Shown in pieces: positions 32,571-43,891 of a DNA stretch of 64,000 bases. Position numbers and translations under genes: made by a program. Position 1 is the stretch's first letter. Every line of letters begins with the position of its first letter. This stretch comes from Eleusine coracana subsp. coracana (Eukaryota > Streptophyta > Magnoliopsida > Poales > Poaceae): NCBI GenBank assembly GCA_032690845.1, contig CM064429.1, forward strand, positions 15,346,569-15,410,568. Direction: 5' to 3'. The notes under the pieces are model-generated. The model had not been told where the DNA came from. It saw only the letters and a list, made by a program, of their open reading frames with translations, and ran no database searches.

Positions 32571-34520
32571 AGATGGTGGTAGTGGTGCACCAGGAGTTTA
32601 CTTGAAGATCAGTGAAGTCCACCACAGGTGATATGGACCTCAAAGACATATCTACTCATGACGGACGTAACTGTGTTTATATTTTATAATGGTAATGTGT
32701 TCTTTCTTTCTTGCAACATATGGTAACTAAGACTTCTTTGTGGCTAGTATGTTTTGCATCCATACATGTGTAAATAACTAAAAAGAAAAACACATAAAAA
32801 TTAGTCAATGTCTAACCCGCTCAATATAGCTAGAAGTAAGGGGGAGTGCTTGGGACGGTGGTTTGGCTTCTCTCAAGACAAGGGTATGGCTTATAGTGAT
32901 TAAGCTTAAGAGGGGAACAAACTTGACATTGTTAGGTTTCCTTTATGTTTTGTTAAACATTACTTGCATTCACATGGCACGTTTAAATTCCTTGCATTCG
33001 TAATGTGGTTGCTACATGCATCATATAGGAAACACAAAGGAGGCTTATCTCACTTGGAGAAAATTTGTGCCTCATGATCAATATAACAATACATCTCCAT
33101 AAGTATCAAAGGAAAGGATTGTGCTTTATGCCCATTGAGCAAGCTCTTATGAACTCCAAGGTTAAAACTACTCGCGCAGTTCATAGGCTAAGGTACATAC
33201 ATACCCATTTGGTTCTTAATTACCTTGGTTTTCATTTGCTCGATTCTTATTTGCCATTTGTGAAAACTGTTAGGCAATTGAGGGCCAATGTTTGAAAAGG
33301 AGTGTTTGAGAGTTCCGTTCATGCTGCAAGTGTAGGGTTTATTTCATTGTTGAGAGAGGACACTTGGAAAATGAAGAAATCCCTTGATTCAGTGAAAATC
33401 TGGTAGATACCGTATAGTCCGCTCTAGGGACCGTACAATTTCGGTCTGTGCTTTAGGGCATAGTGTTTCAGAGTAGTCTGGGTGTAGGGACCAAATAGTC
33501 TGGTCTATAGATCGTACAGTCCATTATGTATGGCTTACCCACAAGACTTGGAACAGAACGGACTATGGTTGAAACGCGTGTTGCTTTTCAATCAGAGCCG
33601 TCAATCTCGCCTTGTGATATATCGGTCATCGAATTGATTAACCTAAGTCAAAATTGGCAACCCTGTCATTCTCCTTCACCAAGCTGAGAATACGCCCAGA
33701 GCCGCCGTCTCCGCTGATTTCACCCGTGCCTCCTCGCCGCCATGTGCTTCGCTGGGCCACCGCAACATCGCCTCGCCCTTGCACGTAGCCGCGCCAGCGC
33801 CCACAAACCCTAGCGCTGCTGCAAGCAGCCGAGCAACCGCCACCGCCTTGCTTCCTCGCCACCGTGCACCGCCACCTGTTGTCGTCGAGCACTGCCACTG
33901 CTCGAGCGCGCGAGGCCATCACCTCCGCTCCATCGAGCCCGAGACCCACTACTGACTTCTAGGGCGGAAGTGCCTCGTTCCCCCGTTGTCGGCATGTGGA
34001 TCTCAATTCCGACGATCGGTCACATGATTCTTGTGGCATTCAACTCTGTTGTCCCCAGGGTGTTGTACCTATCCTTCTTTCATCAATTGATGCCCTGCAT
34101 TGCAAGCAATTTTTTTATTAATGCAATTAGATTAAATGTCTATTATTTGATTGAATTAATTAGGTAATTAGTTCAACCTAGATTGTAATTAGTTGTATTC
34201 TATTAATTGCAATTCTAGGGTTTGTGTCTTGTCTAGTTTGCAAATATATTAATTGCCCATCATTTAATTGCAATTCTAGATGTCTCGCACCAGCCACATA
34301 TAGTCGATGATCACTGTTGTTACTTTACGTACTTGTCTAGTGATCATAACCTTCATTTAGTGCTAGGATTTCTACATTGTGTTTTCTTACCTAGCGGTGC
34401 TTTGCTCGTAGATTATATACATAGTTTCTATGCTTATCCTGTCTTTACCTATGTGCGTGCAGTGACAGCTTGCAGCAGTTGGTCAGTATCGGCTACAACT
34501 ATGATAGGATCAGGAGATTA
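32571..34520. other. Decayed retroelement DNA and a GC-rich leader-like block
   Basis: The part 32571-33300 has short frames in copia 3' style. Around 33400-33530 short repeats of the type gaccgtacagtcc occur. The part 33690-33960 is very GC-rich on the plus strand with no real ORF, in keeping with the untranslated leader of the ORF that follows. No other gene is seen. Confidence 0.35.
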
Positions 34521-34529
34521 GGATAAGGG

Positions 34530-36002
34530 TAAGGGCAACATGCCCAAGCAGAGCAGAGGCAGAAAGAGGACTAGACTGGACCCAGAGTCAGAGAGGGCCA
34601 AATGGTTGGGACAACACTTGGACGCTGTTGATCATTCACGCAGGACTCCTAGATCTGTCTTGATTAGTGAGCGATAGCCAGAGGCTGAGAGCCCTGACCT
34701 GAGGAGGAGCAGTAGGAGGACAGCTCTAGAGCTGTACACGGGGCTCTAAGTCCCATTTTGGACGTAGAGTACTCCTGCCTCTCGCCAGAGGGGTCCATCA
34801 AGAACTATGGGCCAGGGCACCTGCACAGAGTCAGAGGAGGAGGAGTGTGAGGAGGAGCCACAAAAGCAGCCACCACAGCCATAGGGACAAAGGTCAGCTT
34901 ACCGGGCAAGAGACCCGCACTGCATGTGTCCTGTGTGCACAAGGAGGATGCAGAGACTTTTTGCAGCAACAGGTGAGAGGGAGATCCTTGGCGTTCCTAT
35001 CCGGGAGCTCAAGGTTCATCGCCTTGTTCCGTTCGAGGTGTGGGTTCTCATTTCAAGGGAACTAGTTGGAGGAGATAGGTTTTGGACTGACCTAGAGAGC
35101 AGGATTGGTGAGGGCCTTCGACGTTACCTTGCCAGGAAGGGCAAGGCAGAAGTGTTTGTGCCTCAGTAGTACGTTACCTACCAGGCTATGAGGAGAACCA
35201 CAGGCACAAACATGGAGCAGTACTTTAACTACATGCTCCGACTGGTAGAGCTTGCCACCACCCCCCTACATATACAAAGAAGACATAGTACTGGAGTTGT
35301 ACGCTTCACTTTGGGTAGCCAGAGATTGTTCGGAGATCTGGTTCATGTTGAGAAAAGAGTCTCAGTGTTTGAGCAGGCATGACCTTATAGCTGCACTTGG
35401 CCTGATAGCTTTAGATACTCAACTGTACATGAGTGCGTACGCAGACTGGGCACCACCCCGCAGACCTCTGGGAGGGATGTTGCCTTCAGATGACATGTTT
35501 TCTATTTCTTTCTAGCCAACACACACCCCAGGCTTCGACAGACGTCCAACAAGACTTACTATTGAGGGGAGGGTTGTGAGAGCGATAGTCATTAGGACTA
35601 TTATCACCAGGTCTAGTTACAAGGATGTGTTCATCCTGATACGCTAGTGGGCAGTTGCAGCTATGCTATGCATACAGGCTTTTGATCTGACAGACTTGAT
35701 GATGAGGATGGAGGAGGTTATCTCTGAGAGGGTTGGCAGACGCCACCTAGCCTATGCACCATATATCTATTTTCTCTTAATAAGACTTGGACTAGTGACA
35801 GAGGAGCAGTACAAGACATTCCCCAAGGTTACCACTAGCTACACTCCATGTGTACCCAGGGGATCACAGTCAGCCACCAGTTAGCAGATGGTGGAGCAGG
35901 AGTCCTTGCCAAACACTCACAAGGAGAAGGGTCATCCAGAGATAGCGGTTCCTGAGTCAGCTAGTGTTGAAGCACCACTTCAGCCAGCAGTTTCTGAGGA
36001 AG
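34530..36002 (+). pseudogene. Plant transposon-type ORF (Athila ORF1/'putative plant transposon protein'-like), decayed
   Basis: The frame starts at the ATG at 34530 (MPKQSRGRKRTRLDPESER) and is broken by several stops and at least one frameshift near 35270. Recognisable blocks are HRLVPFEVWVLISRELVG, then KEDIVLELYASLWVARD, SEIWFMLRKE, RHDLIAALGL, and a C-terminal part ending at 35880. The block order and wording are those of the large ORFs that grass gypsy-type elements carry outside gag-pol. The family name is my best guess. The ORF is cut at 36003 by a copia LTR. Confidence 0.5.
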
Positions 36003-36525
36003 TGAAAGTTGCCTAGAGGCGGGGGGGGGGGGGGGGGGGGGGGGGATGAATAGGCAAACCTAAAATTCCTATGAAATTCGACTTAAACAAATTTATCAGC
36101 AATGACCGACAGCGCCGATGGCACAGATCAGCAGTGGCGATGGGTACTGCCGATGATCAATAGGCAGTGCCGATGGTGGCACAGAAAGTCACCCAAATGT
36201 AAATCTAAGTTGGTTTCACAGTTACTAGGTTGATGGTAGGATTACAACAGTTGACAAGGGAAACTATTACAATAAAGGAACAACTAGAAACACCCTACAC
36301 AAGTAGATCTAGAAATATTAGCAAATGCAACAACAAACCCTACAGCAAGAATAATAACAAGAAGTAAATAAAAGAGCACACGGAGACACAAGATTTGTTA
36401 CCAAAGTTCGGACTCACAAAGAACCCTACGTCTCCGTTGAGAAGTCCACAAAGGACCGGGTCTCTTACAACCCTATTCTCACTCAAGCGACCACAAAGAT
36501 CGAGCTTGAGTTCTCCACTAGCAAA
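36003..36525 (+). repeat. Copia LTR fragment with a 25-G tract
   Basis: The fragment starts TGAAAGTTGCCTAGAGG like the LTR at 18494, with the same downstream order of segments (cgacagcgccgatgg motifs, 'caagatttgttaccaaagttcgg', 'gagaagtccacaaaggaccgg'). The family's usual run of six or seven G is expanded to 25 G (36021-36045). Homology stops near 36525. Confidence 0.8.
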
Positions 36526-36539
36526 AATGACTTACTGGA

Positions 36540-37200
36540 GTAGGAGTTGTTGAGAATCTCTATCCAGATAAAGTCAAAGACACTGAAGGGGTCGACTCCC
36601 TCTCTCATAGCAAACATCATGGTCTTGGTGGAACTTAAAATTTGTGTGATCCCCCATCTTAGGAGTCAAAGTCACTCTAAGCATGTTGTTGAGGACACAG
36701 TAATAAGGCTTTATTCCATAGTAGGAACCGTACTCAACTCCATACTTAGGATCTACATATCTGGAATCATACATAAAACATCACTCATTATCCTCCGGAG
36801 GATCAAAGATGGTCGCTTTGGGCTTCTCTCTGTCAGTCTCATAAAAGCAAAGAATGCGTGAGAAGTTGAAGTAGGTGACGCTGTAGCGGTTGCCCTCAAT
36901 GGTCTAGTGCAACTTGAAATCCATGTGATTTTCCTCATCAAGCTCAATCCACAGGGTAGAGTAAAATTGGGCAATGATCTCATCATTCCAATGCTGATGT
37001 AAGCCCATAATATCTGTCAAGTTCCTCCTATCACTCTCTACCCTGATCAGCTGAAAGGTGGGATCATTGGCTACTGCCATCTTATCCCAGTCAATGCACT
37101 TCGTAGGAGCAACTCTGTGAGTGGTCTTCTTCAGAATGTTCTTATACCAGCAAACCTGAGTCAAGTCCCAAAATCTGATATTTGAGATGCCTGGGTGCTT
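36540..37200 (-). pseudogene. Decayed plant retroelement ORF on the minus strand
   Basis: Three overlapping pieces read in order: residues around NDEIIAQFYSTLWIEL, then (after a stop) TIEGNRYSVTYFNFSRIL, then (after a frameshift) YVDPKYGVEYGSYYGIKPYY and NNMLRVTLTPKMGD. The wording resembles the large non-pol ORFs of grass retroelements (same general type as 34530-36002, opposite strand). It has at least two disabling changes. Confidence 0.5.
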
Positions 37201-37234
37201 GGGCTGAGTCTAAGGGTTGGTCAATCTATACTCT

Positions 37235-37470
37235 TGTTGATGGCTGTTAAGTACCATTTTCATCCGTCAACTATGCTCAAATAAAGAAGAACTTGCCATT
37301 TCATACACACATTTGTTTAAATAATGTAGTTCCACTTGTACTTGGGAATTATTTGCATGCAGGAGGAAATATGAAGGAAACACACCCAAAAGACAAAGAA
37401 GCACACTTTCGATCAACAAGAGAGCGTCAACTAGACATCCCATGGATTGAAGGGCCCATTTTCAGTACCA
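37235..37470 (+). repeat. Fragment of the non-autonomous element's LTR (first 236 bp)
   Basis: The fragment begins TGTTGATGGCTGTTAAGTACC and follows the LTR at 11081 through 'gaagggcccattttcag'. It is more diverged than the other three copies. It stops at 37470 where another LTR begins. Confidence 0.85.
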
Positions 37471-38571
37471 TGTTGGTCGTAATTACGCACCCACTTATAT
37501 ACCGTAAGAGAACGGTGTACAGTTGTAGCTCTTTTTCCCTCAGAGTATTCCAAGGTTATCGAATCCACAGGGAACGAGCGGAACTAATACTATTAAAGAG
37601 TTACTAACAAATTGCAATGGTTTGGTTCGTGTGAATGATGACGGTGAGAAAGTGGAAGGTTGATGTTATTGAAGAGGTAACAGGATGATGAAAGATTCTC
37701 TCCTTAGGATTGGTTCACTAGCATGCAACCTTATTTTTATCAACTCGAGTGATGACTCTAATATTCTACAAGACATGGTGGTTTCGTTCACCTTGGTTGT
37801 CACTACAAAGGCTATTAGCTCCCCACTAGTTTCTTGCACTATGTAATGGGCAAAAGTGTATTGGTCGATACACTAATGAAAGGGATAGATAGATATGCAA
37901 TAAAGTTCATCACATAGATTAAATTCATCGAGAGAGTATCAACAAGTATGAGAGTTTCATGACCAGATCCTCGTACCAGAGAAGAGAATATGAGACTACT
38001 CACTCATCCTTCCGCTAGACATAGCAGAGGGGTGAGAAATAGCGCTTGAACACGCACGAGCCAATCGGCGCAAGCGTCGCGCCGATCGGCGTGACCTCCC
38101 TTCTGGTGGATCTCGTCGGTGTTGACCAACCTTCGCCGTCAATATCCTAGAACTCTAGTTCTGATAATTGATTCTCGCGATCGCCGTCCCTCCTTCGTCT
38201 CCCTTGGCTCTTGATAATTATCTTCCTTTTATACTCGACGGAATTAGGTCAACTTCCACCGACTCTAACTCATACTAGGCTGGGCCTTCGTCTTTGCTGG
38301 ACAGGATCGTGTTTTCGTCATCTTCCCCTGCTGCGCCGATCGGCACAGGCCCGTGTCGATCGGCGCGGCTCCGCATCTGGCCCATCTTCGTTACTCTTTA
38401 GTTCTTTATCCATAATTGCTTTGTTTTACACCTGTTTCCTGCAATTATATCCAAAACAGAACAACTATAAATATATGCAAATATAGGGTTAATTGTTAGT
38501 CCAAATCACCAAATTAAGACGCAAAACATCCCTTTTTGGTAGATAAAATGGGCGTCTAGAAATCACCAACA
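37471..38571 (-). repeat. 3' LTR of an Athila-like element (1101 bp), inverted copy of the LTR at 58195-59294
   Basis: Read on the minus strand it starts TGTTGGTGATTTCTAG and ends ACGACCAACA. It is the same family as the plus-strand LTR at 58195 (1100 bp). It contains the paired palindromes gccgatcggc near 38060-38092 and 38333-38372. A purine tract follows on its high side (aagtgtggggga, minus strand), so this is the 3' LTR of an element whose body extends rightwards. Confidence 0.9.
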
Positions 38572-39101
38572 GTTCCCCCACACTTAAATCATTGCTAGTC
38601 CTCGAGCAATATAAAATCAAATATGTAATAAGAATTTTTACGCCATCTCTCATACAATCAATCTCAATCATTATTGTTACTCGTTATCCCATCACAAAGA
38701 TTTTCTCTCATCCCCTTTTAACCAATCGGTATATCATACTTGAACTTAATCAAATTACCATGAAATTTTTTCAAAAACAATTTTAGTTCTCCTCAACTCA
38801 TCTTTTAGCATCAACCATCAAGCATTTGGTCCTATTTAGGTCTCTCAAGTGTATTTCCTTTCCTCTCCTATCTAATCAAGGGTTGTATGTGGAACTTGGA
38901 GGGCTATATAACTAAATTAAACCATAAGATTAACTATGTCAACAATGTGCTCAATCATGCCTTTCTTAATTTTCTTGAAAAAGAACTTTTAATAGAGAAG
39001 AGGAATGTAGAAGATCTAAAAAGAATTTCAATGGGAACAATGGCAAAAAATAAGAAATAATCAGAAATCTGCTTTCTTTGATGACCTTACTGCCTCTCAG
39101 G

Positions 39102-39163
<62 letters not shown>

Positions 39164-39520
39164 TTTACCTTATTTTTTTATAATAACCTTTTTTTTTCTT
39201 TCTTTTGCAACTGCGCTAATCGGCGCAACACTGCGCCGGTCGGCGCGGTCTATTTTTTTTTTCTTTTACTTTTTTTTTCTATTTCCGATATGATCAACAA
39301 TTTCTGTCTTGTATCAGCAGCGGAAATTTTCTGAATTCCCTTTTATTGAGAATATAGGTTGTGTTAAGGAGGAGGGAGAAACAAAGATGTATGGTTTTCA
39401 TGATAGCAAGGAATTTAAATGGATAAGAATGGCTAGAAATACAGAGATAAACAAAATAGATCATCCTTTCTTAACTTGGTCGAAATCATGAGCAAAAAGT
39501 TGACAAAATTAACGACCGTC
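38572..39520 (-). mobile_element. 3' untranslated remnant of the minus-strand Athila-like element
   Basis: The purine tract beside the LTR is followed by AT-rich non-coding sequence. It includes a (TA)n tract (39105-39161) and another palindromic pair (ctgcgctaatcggcgc... at 39216-39249) of the element's characteristic motif. Coding parts and the 5' LTR are missing, so the element is truncated somewhere near 39520. Confidence 0.55.
39105..39161. repeat. (TA)n microsatellite, about 28 units
   Basis: An uninterrupted run of alternating t and a lies inside the truncated Athila-like element. It is likely to be length-variable. Confidence 0.95.
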
Positions 39521-41809
39521 AACAATGCCATTAGTATTAAAGTTTTATCTCTTCTGTGCCAGTACCATGGTTTCAACAGTGATTGATTTTTCTAAATTCC
39601 AGCGCTACGCTTTCCTTTCCTCTGCTACTGCCAGCCGAAATTACTGCCCCATTCGATGAAACAAAATTTAGTTGCTCTGACCTGCATCTATCTTAAACAC
39701 GGAACATCAAATCGACAAATCGACGCCGCCTCAGTTGCTATCTCGAATGTGAATTGCAGCCCCAAGCTTCAGATCGCCCGAATGCCAGGAATAGCATCTG
39801 AAGATCTCCCTCATCAACCGTTAGAAAGGAACAAGCATAACAATAATCCCATTGATCTGATGTGGTGCTCTTTTTCTTCTTTTTTGTTGAGAGTTTAATC
39901 GGACAAAACAGTTTACACAGGCAAGGAAACACCCTGCACATGAGCTGACAAGCTGCGAGTGTCGAGCTTCCTGCCCCTGGCACACGGGCATCATTTCAAA
40001 TATTTCTTGATTGATCTCCTCGGCGGGAGAGGTCAGTGAGCAACGGATGGACGATGTCGCCGTCAGGAACGGATTATGAGGCCTGTGGCCGGATGTTTCA
40101 GTCGTCACAGCGCGCCAGCGAAATTTTTAGGCAATGGAGAGATAGCGCCGATACAACGACGGCCGACGTCGAGAAGGCTTGAGATATCTTACAGGCGCAC
40201 AAAAGGAGATTCATACGATTGCTTCATGACGTGCTTGTGCAATATGTTTTTTTAGTCAATGGAGGGTAGTCATGTCATTTTCAGCTTTTTCATAGGCAAA
40301 ACTACCCCAATATTGGCAAAAAAAGGGATTAAATTTAAGGTATAGTGGCATTGAAAGGATATGATTTTTTAGGTGGCAAACGAGGGATTCAAGATTTAGT
40401 CAATGGCAGTGAAGGAATTTGTCCAAAATGCATTGATGTTTCGACCCACAAAGCTGGTGCCTTGACGGGTGACGATTCTTGACATAAACAATTCCGTGGC
40501 AGCTCTCGGTTGGACAAAAAGTTGATTGAAGCGGGTTCAATTTATAGCTAACAAATGTTTAGGGATTTCGTAAAAACACAAAAGTTTCTACAGATTGTGA
40601 TTAAGTGATAATTTTCGTCCCCAAATGCATCAGGATCTCCAATACTGAGTTATCCTTCATACTCCCCGTACATCTCAAGGAAAATGATTTACCAGCAGAT
40701 GAGTAATGAAATGATTTTTCCCTTAAAAAATGCATCAGGATCTTGGAATAGAATTTTAAAGGTTGTTTCTTTTTGTCGAGAGAGAATTACCCTAATATAT
40801 GTTTTTAAGCTGTTCTTTGAAATGCAATAAAGTTGAAAATTTGTCAAGTCGAAACAAAGCTAGTACAAATTTCAAGCACATTTTAGTAACTTCCTTTGCA
40901 GGTTCACTGCTCCAATCCTGTTTAGCCCGGGAAAAAACACAACACTCTTTGCAAGTTTATAAGAGTCATGTCATAGGTAATTCCTTCGTTCCAATGAATA
41001 TGACGTCTAGAAACAAGAACAAAAACCAACGCAATAACCATTTTAACTTCATTGCTTCGTCCTCTCATCAGCTTTCCAGCTTTTTCCTCCTTTTGCTCTG
41101 CCTCACATCGGTCAAACAAGACCCAAGATCCCACTGCCGGCAGCTCTACGCCTGCACTGCTGCTCGCCATCCACACCACCAGCAAGCAGCTTCTCCGCTC
41201 AGCTGCTCCTCGTCGCTGCGCTACTCCCGGTCGTTGTCGTCGCACGGATCGGGAGGTGCGGCCCCATGGTGCTTGCGGAACTCACGTCTAACAAATCACA
41301 TAGGGATCTCGCGGGAAAAGAAGGAAACTGCTACTGTCACCTCGTGCTCCGCCGCGCCATCGAGCTGCTCTCGACCACCAAACCTACGAGGTCCTGGTCA
41401 TGAGTTGCTGCTGGTTGGCCACGAGCTGCTACCGGGGAGGCGAGCTCCACGGCGATAGAGGAGAAAAGGCAAGCCTGGCAGCTGCTGCTGTCGCTGTCGA
41501 TGTGATTATTAGAGGAGATCGGAAGAGGAGAAGGATATTTTTAATGGAACATTGTTCAAACTCTAAAACGAGGGAGTATAATTCTGTATGGAGAAATAGA
41601 CAAAGATTAGGTGAGAATAATTTCAAAAGTAAAATAATAGCAAAAAAGGTGGAGAGAGAAATGAAGAGCAATCAGTATCAGTAGTACAAAAGTAACAACA
41701 AGCAAAGAAAGACACCGCCAAGAAAGAATCTAGAAAAGCCGAACACTGTCAGCTACCACCGAGTTTGAGACTGTCAAGAATGCATCGTCCTCTGCATTAG
41801 CAGCTCTTG
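39521..41809. other. Intergenic; no gene supported
   Basis: The longest open frame (40799-41458) shifts from AT-rich to GC-rich midway. It has no recognisable domain and overlaps frames on the other strand, so I do not call it. No RNA gene or inverted-repeat element was recognised. Confidence 0.4.
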
Positions 41810-42060
41810 TACTCCCTACGTTCTAAATTATCTAAATTATAAGTCATTCTAGATTTTGAAATGTTATATTTGACCGTCCGTCTTATTCAACAAAATTTAT
41901 TTAAATATTATTTATTTTTTTATAATTTATTTTATTATTAGATACATTTGAAGTATATCATATGTATTTTTATATTTGTACAAAAATTTTAAATAAGACG
42001 AATGGTCAAATGTTAGTATCTAAAAGTCAAAATGATTTATAATTTGGAATAGAGGGAGTA
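41810..42060. mobile_element. Stowaway-type MITE (about 250 bp)
   Basis: The left end reads tactccctacgttctaaatt. The right end, reverse-complemented, reads tactccctctattccaaatt. It is bounded by TA on both sides, the Stowaway/Tc1-mariner target. It has an AT-rich interior and no coding capacity. Confidence 0.85.
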
Positions 42061-43700
42061 GTTATCAATACAGAGAACGTCTTGTCTAAAAAAAATGTAG
42101 AGAACGCTATTTTAACATTACCCCGCATTTGGGACGTCCATCACCAAAACAAGGGCTATCATTATTCGCCATTGGTAGAGGACCTCTCGAGCTTGTCGGA
42201 GGCCGCAGCCAAGCCCACAACTAGCCAAAAGACGCTGGCTCGCGTGCTTGTCAGAAGATGCCGCCAAAGTCACTCGCTAGCTTCCCAAAAGTCATCGCCA
42301 AGCCTGCCCGTCAGCACGCCTGAAGCCGAGGCCAAGCCCGCCTCCATGCGCATTTTCCTGAGAAGGATGGTGAGTCAGCAGAACTTCCTCCCTCAGCTAT
42401 ATCTTAGCATCCAGGCCGGAAAAATGGACCCCGCACGAAGCCCGCTTCAAAAAATCTGGCCCGAGCACGGCCCGACACGGAACAAACCGGGTCTGGCTCG
42501 CGGGCCATGCTATGAGCTGACCCTCAGGCTGCGCCTCCCCCGAGCCCAGCAGGCCGCGTCCCCCCCCCCCCCCCCCCCCCCACGAAACACTAGTGACCTA
42601 GTCCCCGAGTCGGTCGCTCAACTCCGACTCCCGACCGCCTCCCCGGCTCCCGCTTGACCGCTGCCCGACCACCTCCCGCTCCCCGCCGCCTCGGCGGCTC
42701 GACCCTCAACGCGCATTGCCGCTTTCCCAGGATCCCGCTCCCGCTCCTCGCCGCTCTCCCCGTCCGCCTCCTCGACGCTCCCCGCCGCCTCTGCCCTCGA
42801 CGCGCATCGCCTCATTCGTCGGCCGCCACCCCGGCTCCCGCGTTGGACCACTGGCCTGCCGCTCTCCCCATCTGCCTCCCCAGCTCCCGCCTATCCCTCC
42901 TCCCACATCTGCTCCGATCGACCGTCGGGCTCCGCCTCCGTCTTGTCCCCGTCCCTGCCCGTCGTTCGCCGACTCGGACTCCCTCGTTGGTCGATCCGTG
43001 CTATTACGGGCTACGACGGACTGCCATACTGTCATGCTATCAGACCAACCAGACCGACACATCATGGTATATGACTTACCGGGATGTGCCATGGACTTAG
43101 CTCAAGGCCCAGAGCACGGTGTAGCACAGCCCTCATAGGCCCACGTGCCATATCGGACCGGGGCCAGAAACATGTCGGGTCAGGCCGTTCTGGGGAGCCC
43201 GGATAACCAGATATACCCTCAGCCACTTACCCTCATGCTTCTTGCTTTCTTTGCGTAATCTACGGCGAGCGCGTCGGATAAACATGTTGCGAGGCTCAAT
43301 GACAAATGTGTTCTGTTCATGAAGCGCTTGTTCTTGGTCCTAGATTCGACCGCCATGGAAGGAGCAGATTTTTTTTATTTTTATTTTTTGGAAATCGGGA
43401 GCAGATGGGTGTGATGGTGCGACCTCCATTGAGTGCATGGACATGCGTGGCGCGAATCACCGCTGGCCGTGCAGGCAAGTGACAAGGCAACCTTCATTCT
43501 CCGGCGAGCGAGCGCGTAAGTCGCATTCACGGGGAAAAGGGACCTTGCTACTAGTATCTTTTTTAATTGGAAAAAGGACCAAGCAATCTCGTCCCTCTTT
43601 TTTAGCACCGACCAACGAGATATGAGTTAATGCTGAAAAGGTACTCTCTGTATTAAGGGGGGCACTGCAGAGGATCCCGATCCCATTTCGACTCAACACT
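42061..43700. other. GC-rich intergenic repeat-like DNA with a 22-C tract
   Basis: Segments such as gcccgagcacggcccgacac (about 42460) and a similar Cys-free GC-rich block near 43100-43200 look like repeat sequence. Poly-C runs 42560-42581. Open frames on both strands reflect base composition. The last few hundred bases probably contain the promoter and 5' UTR of the VAMP gene. Confidence 0.35.
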
Positions 43701-43891
43701 GAACAGACAGCCGTCGCATTCGACACTGCACGCTCACTCGATACTCTGCCCCGGCACCAAGAAACCAAGAAAATCCCCACCGCCACCTTTCTTCGATCCA
43801 TTCTTTCCCCCGATCTCGCCGCGAAGCCAAGATCCGGCTGCAGCAGTGAGTGAGCTGTGCGCGGAGCGAGACGATCTAGAGTTCGGATCTC

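Noticed and set aside
40799..41458. 219-codon plus-strand frame
   Set aside because: Composition changes abruptly inside it, there is no domain, and another long frame lies antisense, so coding is not supported.
42082..43138. Several frames of 128-191 codons in GC-rich DNA with a poly-C tract
   Set aside because: They are Pro/Ser/Arg-rich products of composition, one frame depends on the poly-C length, and nothing is recognised.
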